This document shows, piece after piece, positions 43,732 to 52,285 of a stretch of 64,000 bases of DNA; the first letter of the stretch is position 1; each line of letters starts with the position of its first letter. The stretch is taken from the NCBI RefSeq assembly GCF_019423325.1, contig NZ_JAHZBQ010000001.1:744001-808000 (forward strand), in the 5' to 3' direction. The notes under the pieces are model-generated. The model was not told the origin of the DNA and did not search any database. It was given only the letters and a program-made list of their open reading frames with translations. Made by a program: the position numbers and the translations under genes. The stretch comes from Campylobacter sp. (lineage in GTDB: Bacteria > Campylobacterota > Campylobacteria > Campylobacterales > Campylobacteraceae).

Positions 43732-44620
43732 AAATGTCATAATCGGCTCTATGACGGCGCTGATCACGCCTTTTAAAGAGGGCAAACTAGACGAGCAGAC
43801 CTACGCTAAGCTCATCAAAAGACAGATCGCAAACGGCATAAGCGCGGTCGTACCCGTAGGCACCACGGGCGAGAGCGCGACGCTGACGCACGACGAGCAC
43901 CGCGTCTGTATCGAGATCGCCGTAGATGCGTGTAAGGGCACGGACGTCAAGGTGCTAGCGGGCGCGGGCAGTAATGCAACTCACGAAGCGATCGGGCTAG
44001 CGCAGTTTGCGCAGGCTCACGGCGCGGACGGAATTTTATCCGTAGCGCCCTACTACAACAAACCCACCCAAAAAGGACTCTATCTGCACTACAAGGCGAT
44101 CGCTAGCTCGGTAGATCTGCCGGTACTGCTATACAACGTGCCAGGGCGCACCGGCTGCGACATAGCCGCAGATACGATCATCAAGCTTTTTAACGACTGC
44201 GAGAACATCTACGGCGTCAAAGAAGCTAGCGGCAGCATCGATAAATGCGTCGATCTGCTCGCACACGAGCCGCGCCTTAGCGTGCTTAGCGGCGAGGATG
44301 CGATCAACTATCCGATCCTAAGTAACGGCGGCAAGGGCGTGATCTCCGTTACGGCAAATTTACTGCCCGATTACACGGCGAAGCTTGTGAAATTTGCGCT
44401 GCAAAATGAGTTTTTAAAAGCCAAGCAGATCAACGACGATCTCTACGCGATCAATAAAATTTTATTCTGCGAGAGCAATCCGATCCCGATCAAAGCGGCG
44501 ATGTATATCGCGGGCCTCGCGCCGAGTTTGGAGTACCGCTTGCCGCTTTGCGAGCCGAGCGCGGAAAACCTCAAAAAAATAGAAAACGTGATGAAACAAT
44601 ACACTATCAAAGGATTTTAA
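43724..44620 (+). CDS. dapA: 4-hydroxy-tetrahydrodipicolinate synthase
   Basis: Class I aldolase of lysine/meso-diaminopimelate synthesis, condensing pyruvate with aspartate semialdehyde. Length 298 is normal. Seen: GTTGESATL (substrate site), Tyr137 in LLYNVPGRTG, the Schiff-base Lys166 in YGVKEASGS and GGKGVISVTANLLP. It overlaps the peptidase gene by 8 bp and abuts the SDR gene. It supplies a peptidoglycan precursor within an operon otherwise concerned with membrane lipids and nucleotides. Confidence 0.96.
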   Translation: MNKNVIIGSMTALITPFKEGKLDEQTYAKLIKRQIANGISAVVPVGTTGESATLTHDEHRVCIEIAVDACKGTDVKVLAGAGSNATHEAIGLAQFAQAHGADGILSVAPYYNKPTQKGLYLHYKAIASSVDLPVLLYNVPGRTGCDIAADTIIKLFNDCENIYGVKEASGSIDKCVDLLAHEPRLSVLSGEDAINYPILSNGGKGVISVTANLLPDYTAKLVKFALQNEFLKAKQINDDLYAINKILFCESNPIPIKAAMYIAGLAPSLEYRLPLCEPSAENLKKIENVMKQYTIKGF

Positions 44621-45400
44621 TTGACGAACGAATTTAAAGGAAAAACGCTAGTTATCAGCGGCGGCACGAGAGGTATAGGCAGGGCGATAGTTTTGGAATT
44701 CGCAGCTGCAGGGGCGAATATCGCTTTTACGTATAATTCTAACGAGGAGCTAGCGACTTCGCAAGCAGCCGATCTTGAGAAGGCTTACGGCATCAAGGCG
44801 CGCGCTTATGCGCTCAATATCTTAGAGCCCGAGACCTACAAGGAGCTCTTTGCCAAGATCGACGAGGATTTTGCGCGAGTGGATTTTTTCATCTCAAACG
44901 CCATCATCTCGGGTCGCGCAGTCGCGGGCGGATACACTAAATTTATGAGGCTAAAGCCGCGCGGCATCAACAATATCTTTACCGCGACCGTAAATGCCTT
45001 CGTCGTGGGTGCGCAAGAAGCCGCAAAACGCATGGAAGCGGTAGGCGGCGGCTCGATCATCTCGCTTAGCTCCACGGGAAATTTAGTCTATATCGAAAAC
45101 TACGCGGGTCACGGCACAGCAAAAGCCGCGGTTGAAGCGATGGCACGCTACGCCGCGACCGAGCTTGGGGAGAAAAATATCCGCGTAAACGTAGTAAGCG
45201 GCGGCCCGATCGAGACGGACGCGCTACGAGCCTTTACAAACTACGAAGAAGTACGCGATAAAACCGCCGAGCTTAGCCCGCTAGGACGCATGGGACAGCC
45301 GGAGGATCTGGCGGGAGCATGTTTGTTTCTATGCTCAAGCAAGGCTAGCTGGGTAACAGGGCACACCTTCATCGTCGACGGCGGAACGACCTTTAAATAA
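44621..45400 (+). CDS. SDR oxidoreductase, enoyl-ACP reductase-like
   Basis: 259 residues, Rossmann-fold short-chain dehydrogenase. TTG start immediately after the dapA stop. Seen: cofactor motif SGGTRGIGRA (about 14-23), ISNAII in place of NNAG, SSTGN, and the pair Tyr-x6-Lys in NYAGHGTAKAA. Tyr-x6-Lys is the spacing of FabI/FabL enoyl-ACP reductases; ordinary SDRs have Tyr-x3-Lys. The C-terminal VTGHTFIVDGGTTFK also fits FabL-like enzymes. The C. jejuni equivalent (Cj0807) has been annotated both as a hydroxysteroid dehydrogenase and as a FabL-like enzyme, as I recall. Location before pgsA suggests lipid synthesis. Confidence 0.85.
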   Translation: MTNEFKGKTLVISGGTRGIGRAIVLEFAAAGANIAFTYNSNEELATSQAADLEKAYGIKARAYALNILEPETYKELFAKIDEDFARVDFFISNAIISGRAVAGGYTKFMRLKPRGINNIFTATVNAFVVGAQEAAKRMEAVGGGSIISLSSTGNLVYIENYAGHGTAKAAVEAMARYAATELGEKNIRVNVVSGGPIETDALRAFTNYEEVRDKTAELSPLGRMGQPEDLAGACLFLCSSKASWVTGHTFIVDGGTTFK

Positions 45401-45954
45401 TGCTAAATTTACCCAATATTTTAGCGAGCTTTCGCGTTGCGCTGGCGCCGCTGTTTTTCTGGCTGATCTTACTAGCAGGCCATGCGAACGGCGGCATGGT
45501 AGGCTCGGTGCACGTAAGCTGGATCGATTATTTTGCCGCGCTCGTCTTCGTCATCGCCTCCGTCACGGACTTTTTCGACGGATACATCGCGCGCTCTTGG
45601 AACCAGAAGACCAAACTAGGCGCCATCATCGATCCACTCGCCGATAAGATGCTAACGCTTGCGGGCTTTTTGGGGCTTATGTTTATCGGGCGCGCCAGTG
45701 CTTGGGCGATCTATCTGATCCTAATCCGCGAGTTTTTTATCACTGGTCTTCGCGTGGCGATGGCGGGCGACGGCGTAGAGGTCGCCGCGTCGATGGCGGG
45801 CAAGGTAAAGACGGTCTTTCAGATGATCGCTATCGGCTGGCTCACGATGCAATGGCCCTATGCAAACACCCTACTCTGGATCGCAGTTGCGCTGACGCTA
45901 TATTCGGGCTTTGAATACGTCGCAGCGTATGCTAAGGCTACGAAAAAAGGCTAA
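45400..45954 (+). CDS. pgsA: CDP-diacylglycerol-glycerol-3-phosphate 3-phosphatidyltransferase
   Basis: Polytopic inner-membrane enzyme making phosphatidylglycerophosphate. 184 residues, normal. Seen: the CDP-alcohol phosphotransferase motif DFFDGYIAR...GAIIDPLADKML with all metal-binding Asp residues, N-terminal NLPNILASFRV, and about five helices. It begins in a TAATG overlap with the SDR stop. Last gene of the pyrD operon. Confidence 0.94.
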   Translation: MLNLPNILASFRVALAPLFFWLILLAGHANGGMVGSVHVSWIDYFAALVFVIASVTDFFDGYIARSWNQKTKLGAIIDPLADKMLTLAGFLGLMFIGRASAWAIYLILIREFFITGLRVAMAGDGVEVAASMAGKVKTVFQMIAIGWLTMQWPYANTLLWIAVALTLYSGFEYVAAYAKATKKG

Positions 45955-46499
45955 ATTTTAGGCTAGATATAGCTTCCATATTTGAAGACAAAATCGGTAT
46001 CGTAGAGCGCCAAAACGCATGCTTAAAGCGGGTTTTGGTGATAAAATTTCAGCGTGAAATTTCACTCATACCGACAAGCGTAAAATTTTAAAATTTCGCG
46101 CTATAAATTGTGACATAAAATTTTATAAATGTTTAATTTGTACGCGCACAGCAGTGCGCTAAGCCTATAAAATTTGAAAGATAAAATCCACCGCGCAAAA
46201 TTTCACGGCGCAGAATTCCGTCTAACCGCCACGCAAAATTTCAGGGCGGCGCGGCAGTATTTTAAAACACGACGGAATTACAAAGTATAACGACCTTTCA
46301 AAGCATAGCGGCAATTCAAACCACAAAGCCTCGTGCGGCGAAATTTTATAATCCGCTCCGCAAAATCTCGCAGTAAAATTTCGCTTTTAAAATTTTAAAT
46401 TCCTCGCGTCCTCCATCCGCCGCGCACCTTAATTTAGCTAAATTTATAGCCCGAAACGGCGGTGAGCTAAGTTTAAAAGCTAACCAAGTTTAAAAAAGC
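45955..46499. other. Spacer before rseP, no gene seen
   Basis: No ORF with coding character. High density of AAATTT/AAATTTC words. The hairpin region directly before rseP is listed separately. Confidence 0.5.
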
Positions 46500-46566
46500 G
46501 GGCTAAGCCCAAAAAGCAATCTAAGCTTAAAATTTACAAAATCATAGTAAGCTTAGCCCATTTTTT
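46500..46566 (+). promoter_or_regulatory. Competing hairpins with U-run before rseP, possible attenuator
   Basis: GGGCTAAGC (46500-46508) can pair with GCTTAGCCC (46551-46559). CTAAGCTT (46521-46528) can instead pair with AAGCTTAG (46549-46556). The two pairings share the right arm and exclude each other. TTTTTT follows at 46561-46566, 15 bases before the TTG start of rseP. The structure is seen; attenuation is inferred. It might simply be a terminator of upstream transcription. Confidence 0.45.
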
Positions 46567-46581
46567 ACAAAGGTCTGAAAT

Positions 46582-47697
46582 TTGAAAAGCATAATTTTAA
46601 CGCTCGCGATCCTGGCGGTCGGATTTTATTTTTACTCGATAAATTTTATGGTCACGGTGCTGGCGATCAGCTTCCTCATCTTTTTCCACGAGCTGGGGCA
46701 TTTTTTGGCGGCGCGGGCGCTGGGCGTGGGGGTGAACGTCTTTAGCGTGGGCTTCGGCGAGAAGGTCTTTACTAAGCGCATCGGCGCGACGCAGTACGCC
46801 ATCAGCGCGATCCCTCTGGGAGGCTATGTAAGCCTTAAGGGGCAGGAGGATCTAGATCCCGCCGCGGCAAGCACGGATCCCGACAGCTACAACTCCAAAG
46901 GCCCGATCGCGCGCATAATCATACTTTTTGCGGGGCCGTTTTTCAACCTGCTGCTTGCGTTTTTGATCTACATCGCGCTTGGCTACATCGGCGTCGAAAA
47001 GCTAGCGCCGAAGGTCGGCAAAATCTCGCCGGGCTCTGCCGCGGCAAGCGCAGGGCTAATGCTAAACGATGAAATTTTAGCGATCGGCGGCAAGCAGATC
47101 CGCGAATGGGACGACATCTCAAAGCAGGTAACCGCAGCACCCCTAAGCCTAGAAATCATGCGCGGCGGCGAGCGGCTGAGCCTGACGCTCACGCCAAAGC
47201 TCGGCGAGAAAAAAACTATCTGGCGCGAGAGTATCAGAGTGCCGCTCATCGGCATTTCGCCCGATTACAACGCGACCGTGACGCTGTATCACAAAGGTGC
47301 TCGCTCGCTTAGCTTCGCGTGGGATCAGACGGTAGAGGCATCAAAGCTCATCTTGGTGGGTCTTGAGAAGCTCGCCAGCGGCGTCGTTTCGCCAAAGGAG
47401 ATGGGTGGCATCGTCGCCATTACCGATATCACCTCAAAGGCGGTCGATTACGGCGCGGCGGTCTTACTCGCGCTCGTGGCGCTAATATCGGTAAATTTAG
47501 GGCTCATCAATCTATTTCCGATCCCTGCGCTCGACGGCGGACACATCGCGTTTAATCTCTTTGAGCTCATATTCCGCCGCCCGGTACCAAAGCGGGTATT
47601 CGTGAGTGCCAGCTACGTAGGTATGGGGATTTTGGCGCTTTTGATGATATTTACGGTACTAAATGATTTCGCTAGAATTTTGGGATTTTACAAATGA
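46582..47697 (+). CDS. rseP: RseP/site-2 intramembrane metalloprotease
   Basis: Polytopic inner-membrane zinc protease that cuts membrane-anchored regulators and signal peptides. 371 residues. Seen: HELGH at 36-40 in the first catalytic helix, one PDZ domain (about 115-190, PGSAAASAGLMLNDEILAIGG), and NLFPIPALDGGH near 310 with the third metal ligand Asp. The start is TTG with AAAGG 8 bases upstream. It overlaps yggS by 4 bp. E. coli RseP has two PDZ domains, while epsilon homologues have one. Confidence 0.93.
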   Translation: MKSIILTLAILAVGFYFYSINFMVTVLAISFLIFFHELGHFLAARALGVGVNVFSVGFGEKVFTKRIGATQYAISAIPLGGYVSLKGQEDLDPAAASTDPDSYNSKGPIARIIILFAGPFFNLLLAFLIYIALGYIGVEKLAPKVGKISPGSAAASAGLMLNDEILAIGGKQIREWDDISKQVTAAPLSLEIMRGGERLSLTLTPKLGEKKTIWRESIRVPLIGISPDYNATVTLYHKGARSLSFAWDQTVEASKLILVGLEKLASGVVSPKEMGGIVAITDITSKAVDYGAAVLLALVALISVNLGLINLFPIPALDGGHIAFNLFELIFRRPVPKRVFVSASYVGMGILALLMIFTVLNDFARILGFYK

Positions 47698-48332
47698 GGC
47701 TGGATGAAATTTTAAAGCGCATTGAGGCTGCAAAAGCAGGCGCAGGCGACGTGCAGCTAGTCGCGGTAAGCAAAAACGTAGGCACGGATGAGGTGCGCGA
47801 GCTGTATTCGCAAGGACAGATCGCGTTTGGCGAAAACAGGGTGCAGGAGCTGAAGCGCAAAAGCGAGGTACTGCGCGAGCTGCCGCTAAAGTGGCACTTC
47901 ATCGGCACGCTGCAAAGCAACAAAATCAATCAGCTTATCGCTCTACGCCCGACGCTGTGGCAGAGCTGCAACAGTTGCGAGCTCGCGCTTGCCGTAAATA
48001 AGCGGCTGAATTATCCGCTAGATACGCTGCTGGAGATCAACGCTGCGGGCGAGAGCTCCAAAACGGGGCTTGATAAAAACCGCGCGGTGGAGGAGTTTTT
48101 GCGCATCAAGCAGGAGTGCAAAAATCTAAATTTAATCGGCGTGATGAGCATCGGCGCGCACGTGAGCGAGCCCGCGCAGATCGCGCGAAGCTTCGAGGTG
48201 AGCCGCGAGATCTTTGATGCGCTCGTGCCGCACGGCGCGCGGATCTGCTCGATGGGGATGAGCGATGATTTTGAGCTCGCGATCAAATGCGGCTCGAACA
48301 TGATCCGCCTGGGTAGAATTTTATACGCCTAA
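47694..48332 (+). CDS. yggS: YggS/PLPBP-family PLP homeostasis protein
   Basis: 212 residues, single-domain TIM barrel that binds PLP through Lys27 (LVAVSKNVG). Seen: FGENRVQEL, WHFIGTLQSNK, EINAAGESSKTG, MSIGAHV and the phosphate site MGMSDDFELAIKCGSNMIRLGR. No catalytic activity is known for the family; it balances free PLP. ATGA overlap with rseP. Confidence 0.94.
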   Translation: MRLDEILKRIEAAKAGAGDVQLVAVSKNVGTDEVRELYSQGQIAFGENRVQELKRKSEVLRELPLKWHFIGTLQSNKINQLIALRPTLWQSCNSCELALAVNKRLNYPLDTLLEINAAGESSKTGLDKNRAVEEFLRIKQECKNLNLIGVMSIGAHVSEPAQIARSFEVSREIFDALVPHGARICSMGMSDDFELAIKCGSNMIRLGRILYA

Positions 48333-48638
48333 GGCTACCGAAAGACGGGCTTTATCGCGCGAGCAAATTTTATACCGCTTTTATTAGGCGGCGTGCTTGA
48401 TTTGCCGCGCAGGCGAAATTGGGCGCGTAATTTGAAATTTAGCGCAATGCTTGATTTTACGTGCTACTTAAATTTAGCGCGTTATTGAAATTTTACGCGG
48501 CGCGGTAATGCGACATCAAATTTTAAACTTCGATAAAAATTTATTCGCAACGACGTAAATTTTAAAGACGCGGCGATATAAAATTTTAAGCGCGATCCGT
48601 ATAAAGACGGAATTTTAAAAGATGAAATTTCAAAGTAG

Positions 48639-48948
48639 CGGCAGCTGGCGTACATCGCGCACGCTGGTTCAGGGCGCGAAAGTGATCTTTATGGACGAGC
48701 CGACCAACGGGCTGGATTTTGGCAATCAGATCAAGCTACTAGAGATGATAAAAGCGCTGGGAGATGAGGGCTACACCTTCGTGCAGACGACGCACTATCC
48801 ACGCCACGCGAAGTTCGTTTCAAGCTTGACGCTGTTTATAAAAGACGGCGAAATTTTAGCCTTCGGGCGCAGCGAGCAGCTCATAAACGCCGAAAATATC
48901 GATAAAATTTACAGCATAAACTACGAAAGATACGAGGATAGATTATAA
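48639..48948 (+). pseudogene. Truncated, frameshifted ABC transporter ATPase
   Basis: From 48661 one frame gives TLVQGAKVIFMDEPTNGLDFG, an ABC ATPase Walker B and D-loop, followed by QTTHYPRHA (His switch) and a normal C-terminus ending at 48948. Just upstream, a frame shifted by one base encodes RQLAYIA (48639-48659), the end of the ABC signature. A one-base deletion near 48660 therefore separates signature and Walker B. No Walker A or N-terminal half is visible in the preceding 300 bases. An ATG-started ORF of 108 codons (48622) exists but cannot make a working ATPase. The closest families are iron-siderophore/haem importers. Confidence 0.85.
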
Positions 48949-49136
48949 ATTTTACGAGCGCGTAGCGCCGTTAAATTTAGCCGAATTGGGGTAAAATTGC
49001 GCGTATAGAATAACTTTTCGGCGGCAAGACGGCGCGCCGAAAAACGCCAAGCTGCAAGCTGCAGATCGCGACTGCGGCAATGTAAGCAGCAAACCGAATT
49101 GCTAGCGAACAAAACGATAAATTTAAAAGGAAAATC

Positions 49137-49820
49137 ATGACTCCGCGGGAGATATTTTTAAACGGCTGCAATGAGATTGCGGCGAATTTCACGGACTTCA
49201 AGCCCACGCAAAAGGGGCAAAAACTAACGAAGCTCGCAAGCAACAAAGATATTTCGTTTGAAATTTATTTCAGCTCCAGCATGCGCAATTACTCGGGCAG
49301 CGTGAGCATCCTACCGCAGGTCGCGATCTACTGCAAGCGCCTAAAAAAGCTTATGCAAGAGGAGCTGCCCTACTCGACCGACCTTGTTTTCGTATCGTAT
49401 CTGAGCTATCTCACGCCGCGCAGGCAGTTTCGCGACTGGCAGCTCGCGGGCGCTAGCTTTGAGCCCAGTGTTCGCGAGATTAGCGCGGCTATCAAAGACT
49501 ACTCGCTGCCTATTTTTGAGCTTTTTGAGGACAAGCAAAAGGCGGTGGAATTTATGACGCAACGCGGGGCTAAATTTAATAAAAATCTAAGCGCCTTCGA
49601 TCTGCGCCCGATCTACTTTATCTATTATTTCGGCGGCAGGGACGCGGCGGAGGCGTTTTTCAACGTCTGCCTAAGCGATTGCACCTACAAAGGGCGATTT
49701 TATAAGCTTTACGAGGAGCTTGCAAACGGCGCGGAGGCGGATTTTAGCAAGAGTTTGTTTGTGGGCGATACGGAGGAGAAATTTGCATTTGTAAAAGGAC
49801 TTAGAATTTTAAATGGCTGA
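49137..49820 (+). CDS. Unknown 227-residue cytoplasmic protein
   Basis: I cannot assign a firm function. The N-terminal half (LNGCNEIAANFTDFKPTQKGQKL, DISFEIYFSSS, SVSILPQVAIYCKRLKKLM) resembles DUF4304-type small proteins often found as toxin-immunity or accessory genes, but the match is from memory and weak. No signal peptide or membrane helix. It overlaps the next gene by 8 bp, so the two are coupled. Confidence 0.7.
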   Translation: MTPREIFLNGCNEIAANFTDFKPTQKGQKLTKLASNKDISFEIYFSSSMRNYSGSVSILPQVAIYCKRLKKLMQEELPYSTDLVFVSYLSYLTPRRQFRDWQLAGASFEPSVREISAAIKDYSLPIFELFEDKQKAVEFMTQRGAKFNKNLSAFDLRPIYFIYYFGGRDAAEAFFNVCLSDCTYKGRFYKLYEELANGAEADFSKSLFVGDTEEKFAFVKGLRILNG

Positions 49821-50346
49821 AGCTTTAATTCAAATTTTAATCGTAATTTTTAGCGTTTTACTTCTGGGCGGGATTGTTTGGACGCTTTTTTGGCGCAATC
49901 CTCGCAAGCTTAGCTCGCGCGAGCTTGCCGCGATAGATTGGATAAGCGAAGCAAGCGCGGTAAAAAGACTTTCCGTGAGGCCGTTTTTGTTCTGGCTGGA
50001 GCGATTTTTCATTTCGCGTGAGAGCCTTTGGTTCGATCAGGATTTTATCTACGTTTTTGATGGACAGAAGCTCGCGGCGAGGTATAAATTTGAGCAAATT
50101 TTGACGCTTGAAGCCACAAAAATACGGATAAATCATGCTAGGATTTGGCGGATCAGCTTTGCAGGCGGCGCGAGCGAGCTTGAACGCGGCAGCACGAACA
50201 AGCCCGAGCAAGACGGCGCAAACGAGTATAAATTTGCGCCCGCCGCTTCGATTTTTGAGCCAAACTTTAAAGAATTTTTGCAAATTTTACGCGAGAAAAA
50301 CCGAGGCGCGATCAAGACGGAGTCTAGATTTTGGGAGAGCGTTTAG
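49813..50346 (+). CDS. Unknown single-helix membrane protein
   Basis: 177 residues with one N-terminal membrane helix (about 5-26, IQILIVIFSVLLLGGIVWTLFW) and a cytoplasmic or periplasmic body with aromatic-rich strands (FLFWLERFFISRESLWFDQDFIYVFDGQKL). No family recognised. It overlaps the 227-residue gene upstream by 8 bp, suggesting a functional pair. Confidence 0.7.
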   Translation: MAEALIQILIVIFSVLLLGGIVWTLFWRNPRKLSSRELAAIDWISEASAVKRLSVRPFLFWLERFFISRESLWFDQDFIYVFDGQKLAARYKFEQILTLEATKIRINHARIWRISFAGGASELERGSTNKPEQDGANEYKFAPAASIFEPNFKEFLQILREKNRGAIKTESRFWESV

Positions 50347-50478
50347 CGAGGCAGAATTTTATAAAGCGATTTGCAAAAAATAGAAAAAGTGCAGATCTTT
50401 GAGCGGCGATCGTCGCAAAGGACGGCAAAAGCTACGCGCAAAACCGCAAGAGGCGATAAATAGATAATGGGAGGCAAA

Positions 50479-50940
50479 ATGAAACGTTGGAGCAAGCTTG
50501 CAAAACGGCTTTACAAACTCGTGGATGAAAGCATTGATTTTAAGCTCCACTGCACGGTTTATCGGATGCAAAGCAAGCGCGGCAGCACGGATTTGCCGCG
50601 ATATTTTATCACGCTTGCGGGCGAGATTATTTTTGATTACCCGAAGGATTTCGTGCTAAAAAGCGGTGGCGTAAAAAGCTTAGCACAGGGTGCTCTAGCG
50701 AAAATTTATCCGTATGGTAACGACATAAGCGACATCGGCGAGCTTATCCCCGAATATATCGATACGCCAAAAGAGGAGCTGTTTAAAAAACACTTTGATG
50801 CCGATGAATGGGGGCTCGCAAATATTTTGAAGGCCGCCGACAAGCGCATCGGCAAAAGGAGGCTGCAAATTTTAGCCAAAAACAAGAAAAATCAAGCGAT
50901 GCAAAAGGTGATAGCGGCTAGATTGGGGGCTTTGCAATAA
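50479..50940 (+). CDS. SF0329-like conserved protein of unknown function
   Basis: 153 residues from ATG 50479, chosen over 50467 because GGGAGG lies 6 bases upstream. The opening (MKRWSKLAKRL) and the pattern RYFITLAGEIIFDYPKDF resemble the SF0329 family of uncharacterised proteins, as I recall. The C-terminus is basic (KRIGKRRLQILAKNKK) and may be helical. No membrane segment. Third of three unknown genes on the same strand. Confidence 0.65.
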   Translation: MKRWSKLAKRLYKLVDESIDFKLHCTVYRMQSKRGSTDLPRYFITLAGEIIFDYPKDFVLKSGGVKSLAQGALAKIYPYGNDISDIGELIPEYIDTPKEELFKKHFDADEWGLANILKAADKRIGKRRLQILAKNKKNQAMQKVIAARLGALQ

Positions 50941-51209
50941 ATTTGAGCGATGATTTAAAAGCGGAGCGAACAAGTGCGGACGACAAACTAAAAATTTTGA
51001 TTTATGCACGGACTTTTAAAATTTAACTGCAATCATTCGGTGAAAATTTAAAGAATTTCGAGCATATAAAATACGCAGAGGTAGGCTTGCCTTAGTACTT
51101 TTCGCCGGGCGGTTTGAAATTTCAGGCGGGTTTGGGCGTGGCGCATAATTTTACGCTAAAATTTAATGAAAAATCGGTGCGATCTGCCCGATAAATTCAG
51201 GAAAGGATA

Positions 51210-52022
51210 ATGATGATTTTAGCTTCAAACTACTATGAAATAGACTTTGACGCGCTTTATAAGGCACAAAAAGCAAAAAGCTCATTCGGCAAAAAACTGG
51301 CCGAGCATTGGGACAAAAAGGCGCCGAGCTTCAGCGAGGGCGTGATGAAAAGCGCCTACGCGCGCGAGTTTATAGACAAGGTCGATTTTACGGGTGTTTC
51401 TACGCTGCTTGATTTCGCATGCGGAGCGGGCGCGCTAAGCGTGCTGGCGGCGGAAAAGGTGGATCAAATTTACGGCTATGACTTTTCGCCCAAAATGCTG
51501 GAATTTGCCCGCGAAAACGCTCAAATTTACGGCGCAAAAAACGCGAAATTTGCGCAAAAAGCCTTTGAGGACGACTGGTCGGACGTGCCTGCGTGCGATA
51601 TCGTCTTTGCTTCGCGCTGCCTTGAGGTGGACGATCTAAAAACCGCGCTTAATAAGCTTCTTTCAAAGACTAAAAAATCGCTTTACATCACGTTTAAGGT
51701 GGGTGGCAGCTTCGTGGACGGGGATATTTTAGACGCGATAGGGCGCGAAGTGGAGCAAAAGCCAGGCTTCGTTTATCTTTTAAACATCCTGTTTCAAATG
51801 GACTATTTGCCGAGTCTCAGCTATATCAAAGCCCAGTGCCACGGCGGTGGAGCGAAAAGCGCGGAGGAGTTTATGCAAAAGACGCGCTGGATGCTAGGCG
51901 ACGAGCTAAGCGGCGCGGAGGAAGCGCGGCTAGCGGAGTATTTCAACAGCGGCAAATACGAGCCAAAGCGGGATTTTATGCACTGGGCGTTCGTGCGGGT
52001 GGATAAAATGGATGAGCCTTAG
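51210..52022 (+). CDS. Class I SAM-dependent methyltransferase
   Basis: 270 residues. Seen: motif I LLDFACGAGALS (about 67-78), acidic residue after strand 2 in IYGYDFSPKMLEFA, and motif IV CDIVFASRCLEV. The N-terminal part (HWDKKAPSF) is usual for small-molecule methyltransferases of the UbiE/Methyltransf_11/25 type. The substrate cannot be told from the sequence. Start ATG 51210 or 51213, after AAAGGATA. Isolated gene between spacers. Confidence 0.82.
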   Translation: MMILASNYYEIDFDALYKAQKAKSSFGKKLAEHWDKKAPSFSEGVMKSAYAREFIDKVDFTGVSTLLDFACGAGALSVLAAEKVDQIYGYDFSPKMLEFARENAQIYGAKNAKFAQKAFEDDWSDVPACDIVFASRCLEVDDLKTALNKLLSKTKKSLYITFKVGGSFVDGDILDAIGREVEQKPGFVYLLNILFQMDYLPSLSYIKAQCHGGGAKSAEEFMQKTRWMLGDELSGAEEARLAEYFNSGKYEPKRDFMHWAFVRVDKMDEP

Positions 52023-52285
52023 TTTGGTTGCCTTATTTTATGAATGAAGCAAGATAAATTTTGAAGCTAAATTTAGCTAGAAATGAAGCGTAAATTTAGC
52101 CTGCTAAAAATTTTATCGATTAAATTGCGAGAGCCGGTAAGTATTCGCTTTTAAAATTTAATGAGAAATCGGGATCGCTTGTCCGCTAAAAAAGAAGCAA
52201 GTCAAAAAACTCGCTTCATTAAATTTAAAACGCCACGGAGTAAAAAAGCAAAATTTGAGCTAAAATAACCGAGAAAGGCGGTAAA

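Noticed and set aside
50942..51025. A 27-codon TTG-started ORF after the SF0329-like gene
   Set aside because: Too short and without a ribosome site; could be a remnant but not supported.
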